A DNA stretch of 64,000 nucleotides from Herbiconiux sp. Its GTDB lineage: Bacteria > Actinomycetota > Actinomycetes > Actinomycetales > Microbacteriaceae. Position numbers and translations under genes: made by a program. Below are positions 17,777 to 25,711 of this stretch, piece by piece. The DNA is taken from assembly GCF_004297105.1 (NCBI RefSeq), contig NZ_SCVE01000019.1:1-64000 (forward strand), given 5' to 3'. The notes beneath the pieces were generated by a model that saw only the letters and a list, made by a program, of their open reading frames with translations, was not told the origin of the DNA and ran no database searches. Position 1 is the first letter of the stretch. The number at the start of each line of letters is the position of its first letter.

Positions 17777-19174
17777 ATGACAACCGCCTCCGAAACCGCA
17801 CACCCGGCCGGATTCGCCGACACGCTCGCGGAACACTCGCTCTCCGCCTCCGGTGGGTCGATGACGACCGTGGCCGGACCGGGCGCACTCGCTGCACTCA
17901 CCGGTCTCATCGCCCACATCGCGCCCGAAGGCGAGATCGTCATTCTCTCGGACGGTGCACCGAAGACGGTGGCCGGCAGCGCTGTGATGGACGCGGTGAT
18001 CGCTGTGCTGCCTGCCGGGCGAACCGCCCGGTGTCTCGTCGCGGCCGAGTCGGGCCACGGCGTGGTGCTCGACGAGACGACGATCGCCGAGGTCTCCACT
18101 CGCGCACGGGGTGCGGCGGTCGTCGTGTCGGTGGGATCCGGGACGGTGAGCGACCTCGGCAAGGTGGTGGCCGCAGCCGTCTCCGCTCCCCTGATCTCCG
18201 TGCAGACCGCGGCCTCGGTGAACGGGTTCGCGGATCCGCTCTCGGTCGTCGTCGTCAAGGGCGCCAAACGGACCGTGCCGACTCTGTGGCCCTCTGCGCT
18301 GGTGATCGACCACGGTCTGGTGGCCGAGGCGCCTGCGGCGCTCACCCGCGCAGGCGTGGGTGATGCGGTGGCCATCTGGTCGGCACCCGCGGATTGGTAT
18401 CTGGCCTGCGAGATCGGTATGGATCCTGGGCGCTACGACGACCGGTTCGTGGAACCGGTGAAGCGCATCGCGCCGCGGCTCTCTGATGGATCCGTCACCG
18501 AAGCCGACAGGATCGCCGCACTCATCGAGGTGCTCACGGTGGGCGGTCTCGTGATCGGTGACGCCGGCACCACGGCGCCGCTCTCGGGAGTGGAGCACCT
18601 GGTGAGCCATGTGCTCGACATGGCGGCGATGGCAGAGGATTCCCCGCACGACCTGCACGGCGCTCAGGTCGGTGTGGCGAGCATCCTCTCGGCAGCTCTC
18701 TGGGACATCGCTCTGCATGAGGAGAAGATCCTCGACGCGGATCCCGCTGACTTCGCGGTACCAGAAGGTCTGCGTGAGCGCGTCCTCGCCACCTGGGCGA
18801 GCTGCGATCCGTCTGGTGTGCTCGGCGAGGAATGCTGGAGCGCGGTGCAGAAGAAGATGGGGCGATGGAACGATGAGCAGCCGGCGGTGCGTGCGTTCTT
18901 CGCGGAGCGCGACCGCCATCGTGCACGGCTCGACGAGCTGGCAGGAGACCCTGCCGAGCCGGCGGCGGCGCTCGCGCTCTGGGGGGCTCCTCGCACCTTC
19001 TTGGCTCTGACGCCGGCGGTCTCACCCGAGCGCGCTCGTTGGGCGCTCGCGGCCCTGCCGTTCATGAGAGACCGCATGAGCCTCGCCGACCTGCTCGTGC
19101 TGAGAGGGTGCTGGAACGACGAGCTCTTCGACCGGGTCTTCGCGCGAGCCGCCGATGTCGGAGGTGGGTTGTAA
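17777..19174 (+). CDS. sn-Glycerol-1-phosphate dehydrogenase-like protein (AraM/EgsA family)
   Basis: 465-residue member of the iron-containing alcohol dehydrogenase/dehydroquinate synthase fold. The nucleotide loop VSVGSGTVSDLGKVVAA and VQTAASVNGFADPLSV match the G1P dehydrogenase family, and metal ligands are expected from Asp in GVGDAVAIW and His in SGVEHLVSHVLD and HDLHGAQVG. These enzymes reduce dihydroxyacetone phosphate to glycerol 1-phosphate, or act in reverse; in Bacillus araM is linked to arabinose. ATG 17777 follows GAAGGGA; an upstream ATG at 17753 has no clear site. In this operon it may interconvert a keto- and polyol phosphate. Confidence 0.78.
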   Translation: MTTASETAHPAGFADTLAEHSLSASGGSMTTVAGPGALAALTGLIAHIAPEGEIVILSDGAPKTVAGSAVMDAVIAVLPAGRTARCLVAAESGHGVVLDETTIAEVSTRARGAAVVVSVGSGTVSDLGKVVAAAVSAPLISVQTAASVNGFADPLSVVVVKGAKRTVPTLWPSALVIDHGLVAEAPAALTRAGVGDAVAIWSAPADWYLACEIGMDPGRYDDRFVEPVKRIAPRLSDGSVTEADRIAALIEVLTVGGLVIGDAGTTAPLSGVEHLVSHVLDMAAMAEDSPHDLHGAQVGVASILSAALWDIALHEEKILDADPADFAVPEGLRERVLATWASCDPSGVLGEECWSAVQKKMGRWNDEQPAVRAFFAERDRHRARLDELAGDPAEPAAALALWGAPRTFLALTPAVSPERARWALAALPFMRDRMSLADLLVLRGCWNDELFDRVFARAADVGGGL

Positions 19175-19178
19175 CTAG

Positions 19179-19199
19179 ATGTATAGAGTTGCCTATACT
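19179..19199. promoter_or_regulatory. HutC-like operator upstream of the aldolase operon
   Basis: GTATAG (19181-19186) and CTATAC (19193-19198) are a perfect inverted repeat with six bases between. ATGTATAGAGTTG is identical to bases in the gntR/E1 control region (21811-21823). TATACT and TATATT hexamers here could serve as -10 elements, so the site probably overlaps the promoter. Confidence 0.55.
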
Positions 19200-19258
19200 T
19201 GTTATATTGGTAGACGATCCGTGCAACGCTGCACGATCCTCGAGGAGGGAATACCTGC

Positions 19259-20131
19259 ATGACTTTCGCCAGCACGAAGAAGCTCGCGCTCGCCGCCCGG
19301 GCGGGAGGCTACGCGGTTCCGGCCGTCAACATCGTCGACAGCATCTCCATCGCTGCGGCGGTCGAAGCTGCCGACGCCGCGGGTTCACCGATCATCTTGC
19401 AGACGTCGGTGAAGACGGTCAAGTACTTCGGGGCCCCCGTGCTCGCTGCGGTGGCGCGATCGGCTGCCGAGGCCGCATCGGTTCCCGTGGCGCTCCACCT
19501 CGACCACTGTCCCGACCGATCGGTGATCACCGAGGTGATCGCGCACGGCTGGTCGTCGGTTCTCTTCGACGCCTCCGATCGTGCATTCGAGGTGGCTCGG
19601 GGCGAGACCGCGGAGGTCGTGGCCGAGGCGCACGCGGCTGGTGTCGACGTGGAGAGCGAGATCGAGAACATCGTGGGAGTAGAGGACGGTGTCGGATCGG
19701 ATGATCCGAACGTGCACTTCTACTCCGACGAGCAGCTCGTGGGAGTGGCTCTGGAGACGGGAACGGACCTCATCGCGCCGGCGCTCGGCACGGCCCACGG
19801 TTTGTACAAGGCCTCACCCGTGCTCTTGGTCGATCGTGTCAAAGCGCTCGCCGCTCTCACCGACGTCCCTATCGTGCTGCACGGCGGCACCGGCCTCTCA
19901 GCGGAGGACTTCAGCGCGTTCATCTCCGCCGGTGTGTCGAAGATCAATATCTCGACCGCTCTGAAGCTTGCCTACATGCACTCCGCCCGCGACCACCTCG
20001 CCGAGGCGGAGAGGGCGGGCAAGTGGGAGCCCGTGAAGCTCTTCGACCAGATCGGCGGAGCTGTACGGGCCACGGTTCAGGAGAACATCCAGCTGTTCGG
20101 CTCTGCCGGCCGAGCGGGGGAGTCCGCATGA
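19259..20131 (+). CDS. Class II (zinc) ketose-bisphosphate aldolase
   Basis: 290-residue aldolase of the FbaA/GatY/KbaY family. Zinc ligands are His83 in HLDHC (80-84), His180 in GTAHGLY and His208 in LHGGTGLS; VESEIE holds the active-site acidic pair region, and KINISTALKLAY ends the phosphate site. The usual VMIDGSH loop is VLFDASD, so the substrate need not be fructose or tagatose bisphosphate. It would split a ketose phosphate to dihydroxyacetone phosphate plus an aldehyde. Its ATGA overlap with the next HAD gene indicates coupling. Confidence 0.85.
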   Translation: MTFASTKKLALAARAGGYAVPAVNIVDSISIAAAVEAADAAGSPIILQTSVKTVKYFGAPVLAAVARSAAEAASVPVALHLDHCPDRSVITEVIAHGWSSVLFDASDRAFEVARGETAEVVAEAHAAGVDVESEIENIVGVEDGVGSDDPNVHFYSDEQLVGVALETGTDLIAPALGTAHGLYKASPVLLVDRVKALAALTDVPIVLHGGTGLSAEDFSAFISAGVSKINISTALKLAYMHSARDHLAEAERAGKWEPVKLFDQIGGAVRATVQENIQLFGSAGRAGESA

Positions 20132-20925
20132 GCGCCGCCCCCCGGGCCTTGCTTCTCGACTGCGACGGCGTTCTCGCCGAGACGGAGCTCGACGGCCATC
20201 TCGTGGCCTTCAACCGCACATTCGAGCAGCTCGGATTCCCGTTCCGCTGGACGGCCGAGGAGTACGGACCGCTGCTGCGCATCGGAGGCGGCAAAGAACG
20301 TCTGAAGGCGTACCTCGCCGCGCATCCGGAGATCGACCTCGGCTCGGGCGACGAGCTGGACGAGAAGATCCTCGCGGCACACAAGCTCAAGTCGGCGATC
20401 TATGTCGACCTCGTCGACTCGGGGACCCTGCCGGGCCGTACCGGGATCGCCCGCATCATCGGCGAAGCACTGGATGCGGGCTGGCAGGTGGCGTGTGCCT
20501 CCACATCGGCGCAGAAGAGTGTGGAGGCCGTTCTGGCATCGGTGATCGGGCCCGAGCAGCGCGAGCGGATGGCGGGCGTGTTCGCCGGCGACGTGGTGCC
20601 TGCCAAGAAGCCGGCACCGGACATCTATCTGCTGGCAGCCGCCTCCCTCGGACGGTCGATCGACGAGGTCGTCGTGGTAGAGGATTCGCAGTCGGGTGCT
20701 GCTGCTGCCGCCGCCGCCGGGATGGCCCACGTCGTGACGGTGAGCCACTTCACCGGGGATGACGACTTTCCTGACGCGACCGTGGTGGTCGATTCGCTCG
20801 GCGACGCCGGTTCACCCTCGAAGCTGCTCGCCGGCCTCGACGTGCGCAATGCCGATGGCTTCATCGACCTCGACGGTCTGGAAAAGGTCATCGAGGCCGA
20901 GGCCGAGGTCGTGGCCCGCGGCTGA
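20128..20925 (+). CDS. CbbY-like HAD phosphatase
   Basis: 265-residue HAD with a C1 cap: LLLDCDGVLAETELDGH (Asp11, Asp13), ASTSAQKSVEAVL as motif II, KKPAPDIYLLAA and VVVEDSQSGAAAA as motifs III and IV. The DGVLAETE start and KP-APDIY match CbbY-type enzymes, some of which dephosphorylate xylulose 1,5-bisphosphate, an inhibitory RuBisCO by-product. Having a CbbY-like enzyme in the same regulon as a RuBisCO-like protein is notable. The start overlaps the aldolase stop by four bases, with GGGGGAG just upstream. Confidence 0.8.
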   Translation: MSAAPRALLLDCDGVLAETELDGHLVAFNRTFEQLGFPFRWTAEEYGPLLRIGGGKERLKAYLAAHPEIDLGSGDELDEKILAAHKLKSAIYVDLVDSGTLPGRTGIARIIGEALDAGWQVACASTSAQKSVEAVLASVIGPEQRERMAGVFAGDVVPAKKPAPDIYLLAAASLGRSIDEVVVVEDSQSGAAAAAAAGMAHVVTVSHFTGDDDFPDATVVVDSLGDAGSPSKLLAGLDVRNADGFIDLDGLEKVIEAEAEVVARG

Positions 20926-20953
20926 CTCGGGGTGCGGCGTGGTCCCGGTCGCC

Positions 20954-21727
20954 TCAGAGGTCGTAGTGGAACTCGAGGCGGATCATGTCTCCACGGAAGT
21001 GGATCCGTGAGAACTCGAACGGCAGCCCCGAGGCCGAGGAGATGCGCTGCTCGAGCAGCAGCAATGGCGTACCGACCCTGTTGCCGAAGAGCTTGGCCTC
21101 GACCTTCGTTGCGGACGAGGTCTCCAGAGTCTCGGTGACCTTCGCCATCTGCAGGCTGTAGTCGAGTTCGAGCACCGTGCACAGCTGCTGGGTGGCCAGA
21201 TCGCGATCGATGATGCCCGGCGCGAGCGACTCGGGCACGTAGGACTCGTGCAGGCTGATGGGGGTGTCGTCGACCCGGCGCAGTCGCCGGATGGCATAGA
21301 CGGGCGTGCCCTCGGTGAGCGAGAGCTCGCGCGCGACCCGGCCGTCGGCCTCCACCAGCGCTTCACTCAGGATCTCGGTCTTCGTGGCGTAGCCCTGCTG
21401 CTCGAGCTGCTCACGAATGCCCATGTAGCTGGGAGAGCGGGTGCTGATCTTGCGATGTGAGACGAAGGTGCCCTTGCCCTGCACGCGGAACAGCAGGCCT
21501 TCATCGACGAGACGGGCCAAGACCTGGCGTGCGGTCATGCGGCTGATGCCGAAGAGCGTGTTGAAGTCGTTCTCCGACGGGATCTTCTGATCGGGTACCC
21601 ATTCGCCACCCGTGATCTTCTCGCGGATGAGGTCGGTGAGTTGCACGTAGAGCGGTATCGCAGAGTTGCGATCGAGTGTTTCCGGGCCCGCAGACCCGCC
21701 CATCGTGGCCCTCGAAGTCTCTGTCAC
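20954..21727 (-). CDS. GntR-family regulator, HutC (UTRA) subfamily
   Basis: 257-residue repressor candidate for the whole block. N-terminal winged helix at about 25-95 (PLYVQLTDLIREKITGGEW, then SENDFNTLFGISRMTARQVLARLVDEGLLFRVQGKGTFV) and a C-terminal UTRA ligand domain. Its family recognises GTnTAnAC, matching sites at 9581 and near 13692, 19181 and 21813. The ligand is probably a phosphorylated sugar or polyol intermediate. GTG 21727 has AAGGAG nine bases upstream. It converges on the CbbY-like gene and diverges from the E1 gene. Confidence 0.85.
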   Translation of the reverse strand: MTETSRATMGGSAGPETLDRNSAIPLYVQLTDLIREKITGGEWVPDQKIPSENDFNTLFGISRMTARQVLARLVDEGLLFRVQGKGTFVSHRKISTRSPSYMGIREQLEQQGYATKTEILSEALVEADGRVARELSLTEGTPVYAIRRLRRVDDTPISLHESYVPESLAPGIIDRDLATQQLCTVLELDYSLQMAKVTETLETSSATKVEAKLFGNRVGTPLLLLEQRISSASGLPFEFSRIHFRGDMIRLEFHYDL

Positions 21728-21804
21728 CGTCGGAATCTCCTTACATGAGACCAGCACGCTCGGACCGATTTGCCGAATCCTGCCCACGCTCTCGCATTGG
21801 CGAT

Positions 21805-21826
21805 GTGTACATGTATAGAGTTGTAC
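21805..21826. promoter_or_regulatory. HutC-like sites between gntR and the E1 gene
   Basis: GTGTACAT (21806-21813) and GTATAGAG (21813-21820) each differ by one base from GTnTAnAC. GTACA and TGTAC flank the region as an inverted repeat. ATGTATAGAGTTG is shared with the aldolase operator at 19179. This suggests autoregulation of gntR together with control of the divergent E1-E2 operon. Confidence 0.5.
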
Positions 21827-21949
21827 GGTAGCCTGATTGATGCGCGACGCAATAGTTGTGCTTCGCTCAAGCATACCGGACGCCTTCGGCGACGAGGCCG
21901 ACAGTCAACTCCGCACTCCCTGCGGCGGATTCATCAAGGATGAGGATTC

Positions 21950-24124
21950 ATGGCAACCACCACACGACTGAAGCCTGCGGCCCAGTGGGTCGAGCTTCGC
22001 ACCACGAAGTCCGACTGGGACGCTGCAGACCCTGCCCTGCTGCAGACCATGCTCGTGCAACTCAATCTCATTCGAGCGTTCGAGGAATACGTGCTCGAAC
22101 TCGCCGGACAGAAGCTCATCAACGGTCCCGCGCACTCGTCGATCGGCCAGGAGGGTGGCGCCGTCGGATCGATCCTCCCGCTCGTCAGCGCCGACCAGAT
22201 CAATGGCTCGCACCGAGGCCACCACCAGTTCATCGCCAAGGCGCTCGGCCACATCCAGCCGGATGGATTCGACGCCACGGCGGAGTTCTCGCCGGCAGTG
22301 CGTGAGGTGCTCTACCGCACACTCAGCGAGATCGCGGGCCTCGCCGACGGCTACTGCAACGGTCGAGGTGGCTCGATGCACCTGCAGTGGACGGAGGCGG
22401 GCGCCATGGGCACCAATGCCATCGTCGGTGGTGCCGTGCCGTTCGCCGTGGGGTTCGGCTGGGCCGACCGTCACGCCAAGACCGACAATGTCGCCTTCTC
22501 CTACTTCGGTGACGGCGCGATGAACATCGGTTCGGTTCTCGAGAGCTTCAATCTCGCCGCGGCCTGGACGGTGCCCACCTGCTTCTTCGTGGAGAACAAC
22601 CAGTACGCGGTGTCGACCAGTGTGCAGGAGGCGACCGGCGAGGCGCGCCTCTCCGGTCGCGGACTGGGGTTCGGCATCCCGTCCTGGCGGGTCGACGGGC
22701 AAGACACCCTCGCGGTGTATCTCGCCACCAAGGCGGCGGTCGACTACATGCGCGACGGCGGCGGCCCCACCATCATCGAGGCCGACACCTATCGGTACTT
22801 CCATCAGAACGGTCCGTTCCCGGGGAGCGCCTTCGGCTACCGCAGCAAGGACGAGGAGAAAGGCTGGCGCGACCGCGACCCGATCGCGCTCGTGGAGCAG
22901 CACCTCGTGCGCCGCGGCATCCTCGCCTCAGACGACGCGAAGGCACTGCGCGCCCGGTGCAAGGCCATCATGCAGGAGATCGGCACGACGGTCGTCGAGC
23001 AGGACCCGAATGGCAAGCCCGGACAGCTCCGGATCCAGGAGCAGTTGTGGCCGAGCCCGGAGTTCATCAACGTGGGCATCCGAGGCGAGATCCCGTCTCT
23101 CGAAGGTGCGACCGTCAAGCGCGTGAGCGACTTCACCGCCGACGACCTGGTCGAGAAGAAGTTCGTCGATGTGGTCGCGGATGTGATGCATCGCCGAATG
23201 GAGCAGGATCCGTCGATCGTGGTACTGGGCGAGGACGTACATCGTCTGAACGGCGGTTCGCGTGGAGCCACCAAGGGGTTGGCCGACGACTTTCCCGATC
23301 GCACGCTCGGCACCCCGATCTCCGAGGCCGCGTTCACGGGCTTCGGCGGAGGGCTCGCCCTCGACGGTCGCTACTACCCGGTGGTCGAGCTGATGTACGC
23401 CGACTTCCTCTGGGTGGCGGCAGATCAGCTCTTCAATCAGATCGGCAAGGCGCGCCACATGTTCGGCGGCGAGCACGACATGCCGTTGCTGCTGCGGATC
23501 AAGATCGGCACCAATACCGGGTACGGATCGCAGCACTCGATGGACCCTGCCGGCATTCTCGCCACCAGTGTGGGCTGGCGCATCATCGCGCCGTCGACAC
23601 CGCTCGACTACGTGGGCCTGATCAATACCGCGATGAAGCTGAAGGACCCGATCGCCGTGCTCGAACACGACGCCGACCTCTACAAGGCCGTGGGCCAGGC
23701 TCCCAAAGACCTCGATTTCTGTCTGCCGTTCGGTGAAGCCGAGGTGCGCCGAGAAGGCTCCGATGTCACCGTGATCAGCTACCTGGCCATGGTGCAGCGC
23801 TCGCTCGATGCCGTCGAGGCCGCGAACGTCGATGGCGAGGTCATCGATCTGCGGTGGCTCGACAAGGCGAGCCTGGACTGGGCGACCGTCGGCGAGTCGA
23901 TCAAGAAGACCAACCGCGTGGTGATCGTGGAGCAGGGCTCGGCCGGGACCTCCTATGGCGGATGGCTGGCCGACGAGATCCAGCGGCGCTATTTCGACTA
24001 TCTCGACGCTCCTGTCACCCGGGTGACCGGTTCCGAGTCCTCGCCCAGCATCTCCAAGGTGCTCGAAAAGGCCGCTCTCGCGAGCGCCGACGACATCGTC
24101 GCCGCGCTCGTCGGAATCGTCTGA
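21950..24124 (+). CDS. Thiamine-dependent 2-oxo acid dehydrogenase E1, alpha-beta fusion
   Basis: 724-residue fusion of E1 alpha (about 1-350) and E1 beta (about 400-724). The TPP-Mg motif in the alpha part is GDGAMNIG...NLAAAWTVPTCFFVENN; NGRGGSMHL and GTNAIVGGAVPFAVG are typical of acetoin/branched-chain/pyruvate E1. The beta part has VLGEDVHRLNGGSRGATKGL, ISEAAFTGFGGGLAL and the SQHSMDP loop. It would decarboxylate a 2-oxo acid, or cleave an alpha-diketone or acetoin-like compound, onto the E2 lipoyl group. ATG follows AAGGATGAGGA. The substrate is unknown; context suggests an intermediate of the polyol block. Confidence 0.85.
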   Translation: MATTTRLKPAAQWVELRTTKSDWDAADPALLQTMLVQLNLIRAFEEYVLELAGQKLINGPAHSSIGQEGGAVGSILPLVSADQINGSHRGHHQFIAKALGHIQPDGFDATAEFSPAVREVLYRTLSEIAGLADGYCNGRGGSMHLQWTEAGAMGTNAIVGGAVPFAVGFGWADRHAKTDNVAFSYFGDGAMNIGSVLESFNLAAAWTVPTCFFVENNQYAVSTSVQEATGEARLSGRGLGFGIPSWRVDGQDTLAVYLATKAAVDYMRDGGGPTIIEADTYRYFHQNGPFPGSAFGYRSKDEEKGWRDRDPIALVEQHLVRRGILASDDAKALRARCKAIMQEIGTTVVEQDPNGKPGQLRIQEQLWPSPEFINVGIRGEIPSLEGATVKRVSDFTADDLVEKKFVDVVADVMHRRMEQDPSIVVLGEDVHRLNGGSRGATKGLADDFPDRTLGTPISEAAFTGFGGGLALDGRYYPVVELMYADFLWVAADQLFNQIGKARHMFGGEHDMPLLLRIKIGTNTGYGSQHSMDPAGILATSVGWRIIAPSTPLDYVGLINTAMKLKDPIAVLEHDADLYKAVGQAPKDLDFCLPFGEAEVRREGSDVTVISYLAMVQRSLDAVEAANVDGEVIDLRWLDKASLDWATVGESIKKTNRVVIVEQGSAGTSYGGWLADEIQRRYFDYLDAPVTRVTGSESSPSISKVLEKAALASADDIVAALVGIV

Positions 24125-24156
24125 GCGCCGAGTGCTGAAGGAAAGGAACTTCTGAC

Positions 24157-25584
24157 ATGGCACGTCTACTGAGGATGCCTGGCGTCTCCGCCGATTCTGA
24201 TGAGGCTTCGCTCGAGGGATGGCTCGTCGAGGCCGGCGCCACACTGGCCGCCGGCGACTCCGTCGCATCAGTCGAGACCGAGAAGGCCGTCGTCGACATC
24301 GAGGTCGACGAGGAGTCGATCATCCACGCCCTGCTCGTCGAGTCCGGCTCGATGGTGCCGGTCGGTGATCCGATCGCGGTGCTGCTGTCTCCGGGGGAGC
24401 CGGCCAGCGCCGGCGACGAGCTCGTGGCCCAGCTGAACGGTGGCGCGGACCCGACGCTGAGCCCGCGCTCGGAGGTCGCGGAGGCCGTGGCCACAGGCGA
24501 CAGCGGCGGTGGTGCGAGTGCGCTACCTTCCGTGGAGTCGGCCGAGACGGTTCCGGGAGTGGTGCCGGTAGAAGCGCCCCCCGTCGCTGCGGCGAGCGAA
24601 CCGACGGCGATCCCAGCCTCGAGCACCGAGCCGACGTCGGCCACGTCGGAAGGCACATCCGCACCGCGCGCGGGGGAGCGGCTGTTCGCCAGCCCACTCG
24701 CCCGGCGGCTGGCGAAGGAGTTGGGTGTCGACATCGTGTCGCTCAGGGGCTCCGGACCCGGCGGGCGCATCGTGCGCGACGACGTGAAGGCGGCAGTGCC
24801 GGCGCAGGCCTCGCCCGCTACTCCTGTCCCGGCGGCAGCCGAGGCGGTCTCACCCGCCGCGGTTCCGGTTCCGGTTCCGGTCGTTCCGGCGGCCGTACCC
24901 GCCGGGGGGACTGCCACCCCGCACTCGAAGCTCCGGAGGCTCATCGCGACGCGGCTCCAGGAAAGCAAGCGCACCGCGCCGCACTTCTATCTGACGCGCC
25001 AGTTGGATGTGAGCGCCTTGCTGGCGCTCCGTTCCCAGCTGAACCAGCAGTCTGCAATACGGCTCTCCGTCAACGACTTCTTCGTGAAGGCCGCCGGCCT
25101 GGCGCTGGTCGACGTGCCGGAGATGAACGTGATCTGGACGGAGGACGCCGTTGTGGGCTTCGCGACGGCCGACATCTCGGTCGCGGTCGCGAGCGATCGA
25201 GGACTGGTGACCCCGACGATCCGTGGCATCGAAGGTCTTTCGTTGACCAGTCTGTCGTCGAAGATCAAGGATGCGGTCGGCCGAGCCAACGAGGGGCGAT
25301 TGCAGCAGTCGGAACTCGAGGGGGGCACCCTCTCGATCACCAACCTCGGCATGTTCGGCGTGGATGAGTTCGCGGCGATCATCAACCCTCCGCAGGCCGG
25401 GATCCTGGCCATCGGCGCGGCACGGAGACAGCCGGTGGTGCGTGAGGATGGTTCACTCGTCGCCGGCGATGTGATCACCGTGACCCTTTCGGTCGATCAC
25501 CGGCCTGTGGACGGTGTGGTCGCAGCGAAGTGGCTGGCCCGCCTCGCCGAGCTCGTCGAGAACCCGATGCAGATCCTGCTCTGA
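24157..25584 (+). CDS. Dihydrolipoamide acyltransferase E2
   Basis: 475-residue E2. One lipoyl domain (about 1-78) carries the lipoylated Lys43 in ETEKA; an Ala/Pro-rich linker follows, then the E3-binding domain (about 174-215, FASPLARRLAKELGVD...GPGGRIVRDDV), a second linker and the catalytic domain (about 245-475) with the active site DHRPVDG near 446-452. It transfers the acyl group from E1 to CoA. No lipoamide dehydrogenase is present here, so E3 must come from elsewhere. AAGGAAAGGA precedes the ATG, 32 bp after E1. Confidence 0.88.
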   Translation: MARLLRMPGVSADSDEASLEGWLVEAGATLAAGDSVASVETEKAVVDIEVDEESIIHALLVESGSMVPVGDPIAVLLSPGEPASAGDELVAQLNGGADPTLSPRSEVAEAVATGDSGGGASALPSVESAETVPGVVPVEAPPVAAASEPTAIPASSTEPTSATSEGTSAPRAGERLFASPLARRLAKELGVDIVSLRGSGPGGRIVRDDVKAAVPAQASPATPVPAAAEAVSPAAVPVPVPVVPAAVPAGGTATPHSKLRRLIATRLQESKRTAPHFYLTRQLDVSALLALRSQLNQQSAIRLSVNDFFVKAAGLALVDVPEMNVIWTEDAVVGFATADISVAVASDRGLVTPTIRGIEGLSLTSLSSKIKDAVGRANEGRLQQSELEGGTLSITNLGMFGVDEFAAIINPPQAGILAIGAARRQPVVREDGSLVAGDVITVTLSVDHRPVDGVVAAKWLARLAELVENPMQILL

Positions 25585-25599
25585 ACCCGCACGACGTCT

Positions 25600-25684
25600 C
25601 GCAACCTCGCTCGGCCCACGTGCTGAGCGAGGTTGCGCATCGTCGAGCCGCATCCGGCGCCAATTGGTGGGTTCGCGCCGGATG
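25600..25684. terminator. Two consecutive hairpins after the E2 gene
   Basis: CGCAACCTCGCTC (25600-25612) pairs perfectly with GAGCGAGGTTGCG (25625-25637), 13 bp. CATCCGGCGC (25651-25660) pairs with GCGCCGGATG (25675-25684), 10 bp. Neither has a T tract. They occupy most of the 127-bp gap and probably end the E1-E2 transcript. Confidence 0.55.
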
Positions 25685-25711
25685 TGATGTGCTTGAGCAG
25701 CGGGTCGGCGG

